This document shows, piece after piece, positions 38,783-47,584 of a stretch of DNA of 64,000 nucleotides. Made by a program: the position numbers and the translations under genes. The DNA is taken from the NCBI RefSeq assembly GCF_025567285.1, contig NZ_JAOQJT010000009.1, forward strand, positions 80,519-144,518, written 5' to 3'. The stretch's first letter is position 1, and each line of letters begins with the position of its first letter. Origin of the DNA: Coprococcus aceti. Lineage in GTDB: Bacteria; Bacillota; Clostridia; Lachnospirales; Lachnospiraceae. The notes under the pieces are model-generated. The model saw only the letters and a list, made by a program, of their open reading frames with translations, made no database searches and had not been told where the DNA came from.

Positions 38783-39916
38783 TTACTCTTCTCCACCAGC
38801 AAGGCTCTCAAGCATCGATTTCTTATATGACTGATATCTTCCTTCTTCAATAGCCTCTCTGATGTCTTTCATCATATTATTATAAAAATACAAATTATGC
38901 AAGACGCAAAATCTCATACCGAGCATTTCATTTGCCTTGAGCAGGTGTCTGATGTACGCTCTGCTATAGTGCTGGCATGCAGGGCATCCGCAGCCCTCCT
39001 CTATAGGTCTGTCGTCTGTCTCAAATCTCGCATTCTTGAGATTCATCTTGCCATGCTTCGTGTACACATGGGCGTGTCGTCCATTTCTGGATGGATATAC
39101 GCAATCGAAGAAATCAACACCTCTGTCGACCGCCTCAAGTATATTTGCAGGAGTTCCAACACCCATGAGGTATGTCGGTCTGTCCTCAGGCAGATACGGA
39201 ACGGTCACATCGAGTATGTGGTACATCTGCTCTGCTGTCTCTCCTACTGCAAGTCCTCCTATGGCATATCCCGGGAGATCAAGCTCGCTGATTCTCTTGG
39301 CGTGATCTATTCTGATATCCTCGTATATGGCACCCTGATTGATTCCAAACAATAGCTGATTCTTGTTGATCGTATCCGGCAGACTGTTAAGTCTCTCCAT
39401 CTCATTCTTACATCTGACAAGCCATCTGGCTGTTCTCGCAACAGAATTCTCCACGTACTGTCTGTCAGCCAGTGCAGGGGCACACTCGTCAAATGCCATG
39501 GCTATTGTAGATGCCAGATTCGACTGTATCTGCATGCTCTCCTCAGGTCCCATGAATATCTTGCGTCCATCGACATGGGAATTGAAGGTTACGCCCTCCT
39601 CCTTGATCTTCCTGAGTCCCGCCAGGGAGAATACCTGGAATCCGCCTGAATCAGTGAGTATCGGTCTGTCCCAGTACATAAACTTATGTAAACCGCCCAT
39701 CTGCTTGACTATCTTATCCCCAGGTCTCACATGGAGATGATATGTATTTGACAGCTCGATCTGACATCCTATGTCCTTGAGATCCGTTGTTGCCACAGCT
39801 CCCTTTATGGCTGCTGCCGTTCCAACATTCATGAACAGAGGTGTCTGCACTGTTCCGTGAACAGTCTGAAATTCAGCTCTCTTTGCCCTTCCATCCTTAC
39901 AAAGTATTTTGTACAT
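38783..39916 (-). CDS. tgt: tRNA-guanine transglycosylase
   Basis: A 377-aa enzyme that exchanges guanine-34 of GUN-anticodon tRNAs for a queuosine precursor. The catalytic region LTDSGGFQVFSL (about 88-99), the nucleophile Asp in FDCVYPSRNGRHA (about 270) and the zinc site CGCPAC...H (about 308-340) are all present. Length is normal. No preQ1-riboswitch-like leader was seen upstream. Confidence 0.96.
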   Translation of the reverse strand: MYKILCKDGRAKRAEFQTVHGTVQTPLFMNVGTAAAIKGAVATTDLKDIGCQIELSNTYHLHVRPGDKIVKQMGGLHKFMYWDRPILTDSGGFQVFSLAGLRKIKEEGVTFNSHVDGRKIFMGPEESMQIQSNLASTIAMAFDECAPALADRQYVENSVARTARWLVRCKNEMERLNSLPDTINKNQLLFGINQGAIYEDIRIDHAKRISELDLPGYAIGGLAVGETAEQMYHILDVTVPYLPEDRPTYLMGVGTPANILEAVDRGVDFFDCVYPSRNGRHAHVYTKHGKMNLKNARFETDDRPIEEGCGCPACQHYSRAYIRHLLKANEMLGMRFCVLHNLYFYNNMMKDIREAIEEGRYQSYKKSMLESLAGGEE

Positions 39917-40226
39917 TGTTATGTAAACCTTTCTTTTTCATTTTTCCAAATCTTACGCTATACTTAAGCGTACTCTTTATAATGCACCATTTAAAGTATA
40001 TTTGCAAGCAAATTTACAATCCACAGGCATTTACCGCCGAACTTGACCGCATACCGGATGAATACGAGGACTTCCGATACAATGCAGGCAGATTACAATT
40101 TTGACAGCCACATATCTTACATACAAAACGGCGCCTGTAATTTCACTTACAGGTGCCGTTATATCAATCTATAGGCTTTCAGTTCTGTTAGCTCCGTGCT
40201 AAATCACCACTGAATTATCTGACTTA
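39917..40226. other. Intergenic region between tgt and htrA with a doubtful small frame
   Basis: Holds the htrA terminator (40125-40160). A plus-strand frame at 39982-40104 encodes 40 residues (ending EDFRYNAGRLQF), but has no ribosome site, so it is left as doubtful. Nothing else was seen. Confidence 0.4.
40125..40160 (-). terminator. Terminator of htrA
   Basis: AACGGCACCTGTAA pairs with TTACAGGCGCCGTT around a GTGAAA loop on the minus strand, followed by TTGT. A strong stem with a short T run. Confidence 0.7.
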
Positions 40227-41882
40227 TCACTGCTTCTCCTTCAGCGTAGCTGTAGCAGTCTGCTTCTCGTAGTTACCATTGTTGTTTCTGTAGTATACGA
40301 TAGTTACCTTATCGCCAGGATTGCAGGCCACGATCTTGTCATGGAATGTCTCCATATCTGCTATGTCCTCACCGTCAAGGCTGCAAATGATATCTCCTGA
40401 CTGGAGTCCACACTCCTCTGCTGCTGAACCCTGCTCAACTGATGAGATATATACACCCTCAGGCATGTTCAGGAGCTGTGCGTACTGGCTTGTGATGGTC
40501 TGGGCAGATATACCGAGGTAAGCCTGTCCTGATGTTGTTCCATCATTTGACACATTCTTGCCTGCTATCAGGTCATTGATTATATCCTGTACATCTGATA
40601 TAGGAAGTGCATAGCCCATACCCTCAACGCTTGTATCTGAATACTTGGCTGTGTTGATACCGATCAGCTCGCCCTGCATGTTGACAAGGGCACCACCACT
40701 GTTACCAGGGTTGATGGCTGCATCTGTCTGAAGTACCTTTACTGTCTCATCTGAAGCACTTATCTCTCTGTTAAGTGCGCTTATATATCCAACTGTAACT
40801 GACTGTCCATATCCAAGTGCATTTCCGATTGCCACGCACGGATCACCAACTGCAAGATCATCCGATGAACCTACCTGAATCTCCTTTATCTCATTCAAAG
40901 TGTCATCCGATATGTCCGAAAGCTTAACTGTGACAACTGCTATATCATTGTTCTCAACGTATCCCTTTACCACCGCATCTGCACTCTTGTCATCGACAAA
41001 TGTAACTGACAGTGACTTAGCATTCTGTACCACATGATAATTAGTTGCAAGATACAGGTACTGGTCATCCTTGCCGATGATGATACCTGAACCGGCTCCT
41101 GTTGACTCCTGCTGATATGAATTGAACCAGTAATCATATGTTGTTACGTATGTTCCTGTGATCGATACGATGGAAGGCATAACCTTCTTGGCAACCGTTG
41201 ACACATCGTACACTGTACTTGTCGTGTCTGATGATGCCTGCTTGAGCTGTGGTGCATTGTTCTCTGTTGAACCCTCAGCACTCTGCTCTGTTGTGGTCTG
41301 CGAATCTTTGTCGAGAAGCTTATCCGATCCATATCTGACCCCCTGGAATACAACGCCTGCCACAAGTCCGAATACAACAGCCGCTGCAACCACACCTGCT
41401 GCCTTCTTGCCAAATCCGCTCTTCCTGTTCTTTGGCTTCTTATCTTTTGCCTTCTTCTGTCTCATATTGTTATCTGAAGGCTTTCCTGTTCCCATATTGT
41501 TCATTTGATTGCCTGCCTGATTCTGATAGCCCTGATTCATTCTCTGGCTGTCATACCATGCTTCCATGCCATTTACATTTCTCTGAAAACCTGAATATGA
41601 AGCGTTCTGTGTACCGACTGTTTGAGCATTCTGCGATGAACTCTGTGCGCCGGCAGTCTGAGCGTTCTGTGCTGAGCCATGTACACCGGCTGTCTGATTG
41701 TTCTGCGCTGACTGTGCGCCCTGAACATTCTGTGTCTGCTGTGAAGCATTTGTTGAAGGTCTGTCAAATCTTGAATCTCCTCTATTGTTCATATAGCTGT
41801 AATGATACAGACCATCCTGCTGTGGTGCCTGACCACTATTTCCATTCATCTGGTTCTTGTTTTCCTGTTCCATCTCTATCAT
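40227..41882 (-). CDS. htrA: HtrA/DegP-like membrane-anchored serine protease
   Basis: A 551-aa protein. The first ~150 residues are a cytosolic Gln/Asn/Ala-rich low-complexity region with short repeats (QNAQTAG, QNAQTVG). A transmembrane helix follows (AAGVVAAAVVFGLVAGVVF, about 162-180). The trypsin-like domain has the triad His in TNYHVV (about 283), Asp in NNDIAVV (about 312) and Ser in NPGNSGGAL (about 395). One PDZ domain ends the protein (GVYISSVEQGSAAEECGLQS). It degrades or refolds damaged exported proteins. Such genes are often controlled by envelope stress; no operator is evident here. Confidence 0.95.
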   Translation of the reverse strand: MIEMEQENKNQMNGNSGQAPQQDGLYHYSYMNNRGDSRFDRPSTNASQQTQNVQGAQSAQNNQTAGVHGSAQNAQTAGAQSSSQNAQTVGTQNASYSGFQRNVNGMEAWYDSQRMNQGYQNQAGNQMNNMGTGKPSDNNMRQKKAKDKKPKNRKSGFGKKAAGVVAAAVVFGLVAGVVFQGVRYGSDKLLDKDSQTTTEQSAEGSTENNAPQLKQASSDTTSTVYDVSTVAKKVMPSIVSITGTYVTTYDYWFNSYQQESTGAGSGIIIGKDDQYLYLATNYHVVQNAKSLSVTFVDDKSADAVVKGYVENNDIAVVTVKLSDISDDTLNEIKEIQVGSSDDLAVGDPCVAIGNALGYGQSVTVGYISALNREISASDETVKVLQTDAAINPGNSGGALVNMQGELIGINTAKYSDTSVEGMGYALPISDVQDIINDLIAGKNVSNDGTTSGQAYLGISAQTITSQYAQLLNMPEGVYISSVEQGSAAEECGLQSGDIICSLDGEDIADMETFHDKIVACNPGDKVTIVYYRNNNGNYEKQTATATLKEKQ

Positions 41883-42054
41883 CCTTTCGCATCTTTATTA
41901 TCTTAATTCCTGTAATCGGTACCTTTCTCTTTCTTACAGTTGTTACTATACGCAGTAAATGTGTCATATTTGTGTCTTTATTGTTTTAATTCTGTGCACA
42001 AATGTTATATACTAGTCATGTACGATCTCAAATAACCCTTATGGAGGATAATAT

Positions 42055-42327
42055 ATGTTTAGAGTATGGGGAAAACTTATAAAAGATAACCACCTCATGA
42101 AGGATACCGTGATATGCATATCCGACTACGAGATGACGCGTACCCACAAGGTATACAAGGCCCTTGAGGATATGTGCTACGAGTTTGACCTGGCAAAGCC
42201 GGTGTGGCTTAAGAAGAATAAGGATGAGTTTATCCACCACGCCAGAACCAGATTCACAGCGGATAACTTTGTGGAGGATATAGATTTTGACTACCTTGAT
42301 TTTCAGGTAATAGAGGAGGAATACTAG
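42055..42327 (+). CDS. Conserved hypothetical protein (90 aa)
   Basis: A small acidic soluble protein (KALEDMCYEFDLAKPVWLKK, then FVEDIDFDYLDFQVIEEEY). No catalytic motif or membrane segment. A GGAGG site precedes the ATG. It ends directly before the ABC ATPase start and reads in the same direction, so it belongs to the exporter operon. Function not known. Confidence 0.75.
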   Translation: MFRVWGKLIKDNHLMKDTVICISDYEMTRTHKVYKALEDMCYEFDLAKPVWLKKNKDEFIHHARTRFTADNFVEDIDFDYLDFQVIEEEY

Positions 42328-42993
42328 ATGTTTTCTGTCTCTTCAGTGAGCAAAAGCTACGGCAAAAATAAAGTTCTGACAGATGTGTCACTGTCCGTAT
42401 CCCCAGGTGAATGCATCGCCCTTCTGGGAATCAACGGATCGGGTAAATCCACCCTGCTGGGAATACTATCCAGAAACATAAAGCCAGACTCAGGGTGCTT
42501 CGGTTTCGACTGTCAGGCAAATGCTGCTCTGCTCCCACAGGACAATCCACTCATACCGGAACTCACAGCCATTGACAACATCAGACTGTGGCACCCCGGA
42601 AGCAGGAAAACAGTCATGAACTCCCACAATATGAGCATATGTCAGTCTCTCGGTGTGGATTCATTTCTGGACAAACGTGTCTCAAAGCTCTCCGGTGGAA
42701 TGAAGAAGAGGCTAAGCCTTGCCATCACGATGATGTCTGACCCGGATCTGCTTCTTCTCGATGAACCTCTGGCCTCGCTTGATCTTCTATGCAAGAACGG
42801 GATACTGAGCTATCTCCAGAATTACATATCACATGGAGGAAGTGTCATCATCGCCACACATGAGACATCTGCGCTGGATATATGCAACAAGATATACACA
42901 CTGAAAAATGGACACATCCAACTGGCCATAGACAGAAATATCTCACCCGGATACACCTCACCTGAAACCTACATCAATCTGATCAGATCATAG
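42328..42993 (+). CDS. ABC transporter ATP-binding protein
   Basis: A 221-aa ATPase. Walker A GINGSGKSTLL (about 33-43), Q-loop LLPQDNP, signature LSGGMKKRLSLA (about 128-139), Walker B LLLLDEPLASLD and the H-loop THET are all present, so it should be active. It precedes two membrane-protein genes of ABC-2 style and forms an exporter with them. The substrate cannot be told from sequence. Confidence 0.92.
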   Translation: MFSVSSVSKSYGKNKVLTDVSLSVSPGECIALLGINGSGKSTLLGILSRNIKPDSGCFGFDCQANAALLPQDNPLIPELTAIDNIRLWHPGSRKTVMNSHNMSICQSLGVDSFLDKRVSKLSGGMKKRLSLAITMMSDPDLLLLDEPLASLDLLCKNGILSYLQNYISHGGSVIIATHETSALDICNKIYTLKNGHIQLAIDRNISPGYTSPETYINLIRS

Positions 42994-43012
42994 CTTTATC
43001 TAAAGGAGTTTT

Positions 43013-44128
43013 ATGTTTTACCGACTTATACGAACTGATTTGAAAAGAATAGCTCATTATGGAATATACATGGTAGTCGCAGCATTTGTCATGATGACGG
43101 TTTTCCTGTGTCTTGCGTTAAACGCGAACTCTTTTATCTACTCTGATGACCGCTCCGAACCACTTTCAATCGGAATCGTGATGAGTGCAGATTCAAAAAC
43201 CGCACAGATGGCATACAACACGATATCTGATATGGACAGCTACCACTCATCATGTGTATTCACAGAATTTTCAGACAAGGATACAGCCCTTTCAAGGCTC
43301 TCTGACGGAGACCTGTTCGCTGTGATCTACGTCCCTGACAATATCATAAGCGACATCATGGACGGAACGAACACACCTGTCGAGGTATACTATTCTGACA
43401 ACCGGTCCATCGATACATTTGTGCTGAATGACCTCTTCCGCTCCACATCCTCCATGCTTGGCATATCCCAGGCGGCCATATATTCGGTTCAGGCGATAGG
43501 AAGGAACATGGAGCTTCCCGAGGATATTCAGGACACGCTCAGCAACGATGTAAATGCCATGTTCATGACTAAGGTTCTTGACAGGACTGCCAACTTCACC
43601 GTCGACAAAATAAATGCAACCAGAGCAGCAAATACCACCGACTTCTACACAAGTGCGGCGGTCCTTCTCATGATGATGCTGTGCAGCGTTGTTTTCTTCC
43701 CATTCCTGCTCGACCTCCCAGCCTCTTACATAACAAAGCTCAGGTCACAGGGAATTGGCAAAGTCAGACGCAATGTCAGCAATTTCATATCCATGTTCAT
43801 ATGGCTGTATATCCTTTATATAACTGTATACATGGCTCTCGCCCTGGCCTCACTGTTTATCGATGAACTGCATGTAAATATCCACATGAGCGGGATACTA
43901 TTCGGAATCGTCATAGCTACATGTGTCGCGGTATATACGCTGCTCATAAGTCTGGTTCCCGCAGGGATACACGGCTGCACACTGCTTCTCACTGTAGTCA
44001 CTGTCATACTGGCCTATGTGAGCGGCTTATTCATACCGGAAGCCATGCTTCCAAACTTTGCAAAGGATATATGCCATGGATCGCTGCTCAATAAGATTGT
44101 GCAGACACTGTGCATATATTTATCATAA
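43013..44128 (+). CDS. ABC-2 type transporter permease
   Basis: A 371-aa membrane protein. One N-terminal helix (GIYMVVAAFVMMTVFLCLAL) is followed by an extracellular loop of about 170 residues, then several C-terminal helices (VLLMMMLCSVVFFPFLL, FIWLYILYITVYMALALASL, GILFGIVIATCVAVYTLLIS). This is the usual plan of ABC-2/YhgE-type exporters. It lies 19 bp after the ATPase gene. It should pair with the next gene as a heterodimer. Confidence 0.85.
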   Translation: MFYRLIRTDLKRIAHYGIYMVVAAFVMMTVFLCLALNANSFIYSDDRSEPLSIGIVMSADSKTAQMAYNTISDMDSYHSSCVFTEFSDKDTALSRLSDGDLFAVIYVPDNIISDIMDGTNTPVEVYYSDNRSIDTFVLNDLFRSTSSMLGISQAAIYSVQAIGRNMELPEDIQDTLSNDVNAMFMTKVLDRTANFTVDKINATRAANTTDFYTSAAVLLMMMLCSVVFFPFLLDLPASYITKLRSQGIGKVRRNVSNFISMFIWLYILYITVYMALALASLFIDELHVNIHMSGILFGIVIATCVAVYTLLISLVPAGIHGCTLLLTVVTVILAYVSGLFIPEAMLPNFAKDICHGSLLNKIVQTLCIYLS

Positions 44129-44146
44129 ATTTACGGAGATACATCT

Positions 44147-45136
44147 ATGAACCATATAAGACAGATAAACTTACTTATAAAGAGAATACTGTGCCGTCCC
44201 GCCATGATCGTCGTTCTGCTGGTCATCCCCGCTGTGCTGATCGCTGTGAGCTTTCTGCCAGCCAGAAAGCAAAGCACCGAGATCGTGTCCGGCGTGTATA
44301 TTGAAAGTTCTGACGAACACACGGATGCTTTCCTGTCGTATCTCACATCGACATCCACGGGATTTACCTTCAGGCACTATGAATCCCTGAAAGACATGAA
44401 GGATGATGTAGCATCCGGCAGGATCGACTCCGCGTACATGGTTCCTGATGGTTTCAGTGAATCAATGATCCACTCTGACGGGAAGCGCCACATAACCGTG
44501 TATACAACCGATGGAAGCTCATTCCAGTCTGTGTCCGAAGAATCCGTGTATGCCGCCCTCCTGTATGCATATGCGGCAGACATGTCTGTATGTATGCTCC
44601 AGGATCGTTATCTGGCAAATGTCCCATACGACGAGACCCAGATGTCAGAATACATCAGTGATAGATTTAAGGGATATATCGAAAATGAGGACATTTTCAC
44701 CATCGAGAGCGGACTCACCGGAAAATACACGGCATCGACAGATATTGCGCCAAACAATTTTCCTGTGGAAATATTGGTTTACATAACTTTGTTCGTGTGT
44801 TCTCTCATGGGACTTCAGAACTATCTCCGGGATCTGGACTGTGGGGCTTACTCTATCCTCTCCTCCAGAAAAAAAGCCGGATTCTGTGTAAAAAATATAG
44901 CAGCGGGAATTATTCCCGCTGCCATTATCAGCTTTATATCCTTGATCATATATTCCGGCACCAATGGCTGTCTCAATGTCCTGCTGCATATCGCCGCAGT
45001 GTCAGTCATCAGCCTTGCTGCTGCACTCATATTCAGAGTGATATTCAGGCGCTATAAGATATTTACTATAGCTCTGCCATTCATCATCATCTGTACTCTT
45101 CTCCTGAGTCTTCTATCAATGCTCTCGCAGATGTAG
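44147..45136 (+). CDS. ABC-2 type transporter permease, second subunit
   Basis: A 329-aa membrane protein with the same plan as its neighbour: N-terminal helix (MIVVLLVIPAVLIAVSFL), long external loop (about 45-205), then C-terminal helices (VEILVYITLFVCSLMGL, AAGIIPAAIISFISLIIYS, HIAAVSVISLAAALIFRVIF, ALPFIIICTLLLSLLS). It starts 18 bp after the first permease. Its last 50 bp overlap the convergent yigZ gene, an unusual tail-to-tail overlap. Confidence 0.82.
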   Translation: MNHIRQINLLIKRILCRPAMIVVLLVIPAVLIAVSFLPARKQSTEIVSGVYIESSDEHTDAFLSYLTSTSTGFTFRHYESLKDMKDDVASGRIDSAYMVPDGFSESMIHSDGKRHITVYTTDGSSFQSVSEESVYAALLYAYAADMSVCMLQDRYLANVPYDETQMSEYISDRFKGYIENEDIFTIESGLTGKYTASTDIAPNNFPVEILVYITLFVCSLMGLQNYLRDLDCGAYSILSSRKKAGFCVKNIAAGIIPAAIISFISLIIYSGTNGCLNVLLHIAAVSVISLAAALIFRVIFRRYKIFTIALPFIIICTLLLSLLSMLSQM

Positions 45137-45707
45137 ACTCTGTGATCTGCTTTACCAGACATCCATAGCTGTCAGCCGGCACCGCCACATTGAAGCACAC
45201 ATCTGCAGTGTAATCCGTACTGTCTATCAGTGCATCACTGTTGCTGAGAAGATATTGTACCTTACCCGAATCGTTGTAGTTCGTGGTTATCTTCACCAGC
45301 TTCATAAGCTGCATCTTATGTATACCCGCATCAGACAGTGCAAGCTTGGCTGCCTCGGTGTATGCTCTCACAAGACCACCTGTTCCGAGCAGTGTTCCAC
45401 CAAAATACCTTGTGACCACTATACATATATTAACCACCGCATTCCCCGTGATAACCTCCAGGATGGGTTTTCCAGCCGTTCCCTGCGGTTCTCCGTCATC
45501 AGAGAATCTTAGCAATGTATTCTCGCTGCCTATGGCAAATGCATAGCAGTTGTGCCTTGCATCATAGTGCTGCTTCCTGATCTTCTCGACAAAGGCATAT
45601 GCCTCTTCCTCCGAGGACACAGGGACTGCATAGCCGATGAATCGTGATTTCTTCTCGACTATCTCGTCCTGCCCCTCCTGTAATATCGTGTTGTATGTCT
45701 CTATCAT
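45087..45707 (-). CDS. yigZ: YigZ/IMPACT family protein
   Basis: A 206-aa protein of the IMPACT/YigZ family. Seen are KKSRFIGYAVPVSSEEEA, the conserved HNCYAFAIG and FSDDGEPQGTAGKPILEV, then VVTRYFGGTLLGTGGLVRAY. The eukaryotic relative IMPACT regulates GCN2; the bacterial role is unclear. The start overlaps the end of nrdR by 4 bp, so the two are coupled. Confidence 0.93.
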   Translation of the reverse strand: MIETYNTILQEGQDEIVEKKSRFIGYAVPVSSEEEAYAFVEKIRKQHYDARHNCYAFAIGSENTLLRFSDDGEPQGTAGKPILEVITGNAVVNICIVVTRYFGGTLLGTGGLVRAYTEAAKLALSDAGIHKMQLMKLVKITTNYNDSGKVQYLLSNSDALIDSTDYTADVCFNVAVPADSYGCLVKQITESTSARALIEDSGEEYR

Positions 45708-46171
45708 CGCTTCTCCGAATTGCTGGTGAGCAGCTTGCCCAGCTCATCCATAAATGTATTCACATCCTTGAACTCTCTGTACACTGATGCAAATCTTACA
45801 TAGGCTACCTGATCAAGATCCTTGATCTTATCCATGACTATCTCACCTATGGTCGTGCTCTCTATCTCTCTCACTTCCATGTTGAAGATGGTGTTCTCTA
45901 TGTCATCTATGCACTTTGTGACTGCTTCCGCTGAAACCGGACGCTTATGGCATGACTTTATGACACCTGACTCTATCTTGGAACGGTCATAAGTCTCTCT
46001 GTTCTTGTCCTTCTTGATGACTATGAGAGGTATGGTCTCCACCTTCTCATATGTGGTAAATCTCTTACCACAGGCGTCACACTGTCTTCTTCTTCTGATC
46101 GCACTTCCATCCTCCGCTGGTCTGGAATCGATAACCTTTGTATCATCTGCTGAGCAAAATGGACATCTCAT
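45704..46171 (-). CDS. nrdR: Transcriptional repressor NrdR
   Basis: A 155-aa regulator of ribonucleotide reductase genes. The N-terminal zinc ribbon is CPFC...CDAC (residues 3-6 and 31-34, including RRRRQCDACGKRFTTYE). The ATP-cone domain follows (IVIKKDKNRETYDRSKIESG). It binds NrdR boxes upstream of nrd genes when ATP/dATP is bound. Overlaps yigZ by 4 bp. Confidence 0.97.
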   Translation of the reverse strand: MRCPFCSADDTKVIDSRPAEDGSAIRRRRQCDACGKRFTTYEKVETIPLIVIKKDKNRETYDRSKIESGVIKSCHKRPVSAEAVTKCIDDIENTIFNMEVREIESTTIGEIVMDKIKDLDQVAYVRFASVYREFKDVNTFMDELGKLLTSNSEKR

Positions 46172-46212
46172 ATAATTTTCTCCTTATATCTCCCACCTTC
46201 GGAGGGACCTTC

Positions 46213-46998
46213 TTACGATATTATCTTTACTGGGCACTTGGCCTTACATGCACCACAATTTGTACACTTCTCCGGATCTATGTGAGCAAGGTTTCTGTCT
46301 ATCGTGATGGCTCCAGCCTCACAGTTCCTTGCACACAGTGTACATCCGATACATCCTGCGCTGCAGGCTGCCTTGACCTGAAGACCCTTGTCATGGGAAT
46401 TACATCTGACAAGTCTCTCTGCATCATATGGAACCAGCTCTATCAAGTGTCTCGGGCACTCTGTGACACATTTGCCGCATGCCTTACACTTCTCCTTATT
46501 AATTACCGCAATTCCATCTATAATGTCAATAGCCCCGAACTCACATACTGCCTTACATGAGCCATAACCTGTACATCCATATGTACATGCCTTAGGACCG
46601 CTGTTTGGATTGTTCTGTGCCAGCTTACAGTCCCTTGGTCCAACATACTCGTATACATCCTTCGCCTTCTCGCAGTCTCCTGCACACTTGACAAATGCCA
46701 CATACCTTGTATTTTCAGCGTTTTCCACGCCCATGACCTCACTGATCTTCGCTGCCACTGCCTCGCCTCCAACAGGACACGCTGATGGCGGCATCTCACC
46801 TTTGGCGATGGCCGCTGCCAGTCCGTCACATCCCGGATAACCACATCCACCGCAGTTATTTCCCGGAAGGAGCTCTCTTACTGCTATTTCTTTCTCATCT
46901 ACTTCTACCTTAAATTTTTCTCCTGCGACACCCAGAAGGATACCTATCACAATACCTACGCCTGCGACGACTGCCACAGCTATCAATATTCCTGTCAT
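46213..46998 (-). CDS. rnfB: Rnf complex ferredoxin-like subunit RnfB
   Basis: A 261-aa Fe-S protein. An N-terminal membrane helix (ILIAVAVVAGVGIVIGILLG) is followed by the CGGCGYPGC domain (about 49-57) and several 4Fe-4S clusters (CKACGKCVTECP, CIGCTLCARNCEAG, CTNCGACKAKCP). It passes electrons from ferredoxin into the Rnf membrane complex. It is the last rnf gene of the operon, 13 bp after rnfA. Confidence 0.96.
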   Translation of the reverse strand: MTGILIAVAVVAGVGIVIGILLGVAGEKFKVEVDEKEIAVRELLPGNNCGGCGYPGCDGLAAAIAKGEMPPSACPVGGEAVAAKISEVMGVENAENTRYVAFVKCAGDCEKAKDVYEYVGPRDCKLAQNNPNSGPKACTYGCTGYGSCKAVCEFGAIDIIDGIAVINKEKCKACGKCVTECPRHLIELVPYDAERLVRCNSHDKGLQVKAACSAGCIGCTLCARNCEAGAITIDRNLAHIDPEKCTNCGACKAKCPVKIIS

Positions 46999-47011
46999 AT
47001 CCGCACCCTCC

Positions 47012-47584
47012 TTATATCAATCCTGAGAAACCGAAGAACGCGATCGCCATAAGACCTGATGTGATGAGAACTATAGGGGTTCCCTTGAACGCCTCAGGTA
47101 TAGGACTGTGCTCAAGTCTCTCTCTGATTCCTGCAAGTATCACTATGGCTATAGTAAATCCGACTGCAGAGCCACATCCGTTGATGGTACTCTCAAGTAT
47201 ACCGTAACCGCTCTGTACATTTGAGAGAGCGATACCAAGCACGGCACAGTTGGTCGTGATCAGTGGAAGGTAAACTCCAAGTGATTCATACAATGACTTG
47301 ACCTTCTTCTTGAGGAACATCTCAACAAACTGTACAAGTGCTGCGATCACAAGGATGAACACTATGGTGTTGAGGTACTCAAGTCCGAATCTTCTCAGTA
47401 TGCCGTAATACACAACGCTGGTGACAAATGAAGCTATGGTCATGACGAACACAACCGCTGCTCCCATTCCGGTTGCTGTGTTGACACTCTTGGACACTCC
47501 AAGGAAAGGACACAGTCCAAGGAACTGGCTGAGGATAACATTATTTACAAGTGCCGCTCCGATGGCTAACAATAAAATATTCAT
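47012..47584 (-). CDS. rnfA: Rnf complex membrane subunit RnfA
   Basis: A 190-aa integral membrane protein with six predicted helices and the typical FLGLCPFLGVSK (about 21-32) and TTNCAVLGIAL (about 110-120) segments; the cysteines of these repeats ligate the intramembrane Fe-S cluster in Rnf/Nqr. Its ATG shares a base with the rnfE stop. Confidence 0.96.
   Translation of the reverse strand: MNILLLAIGAALVNNVILSQFLGLCPFLGVSKSVNTATGMGAAVVFVMTIASFVTSVVYYGILRRFGLEYLNTIVFILVIAALVQFVEMFLKKKVKSLYESLGVYLPLITTNCAVLGIALSNVQSGYGILESTINGCGSAVGFTIAIVILAGIRERLEHSPIPEAFKGTPIVLITSGLMAIAFFGFSGLI

Noticed and set aside
39982..40104. 40-codon plus-strand ORF between tgt and htrA
   Set aside because: No ribosome site and no plus-strand terminator; probably chance or a remnant.
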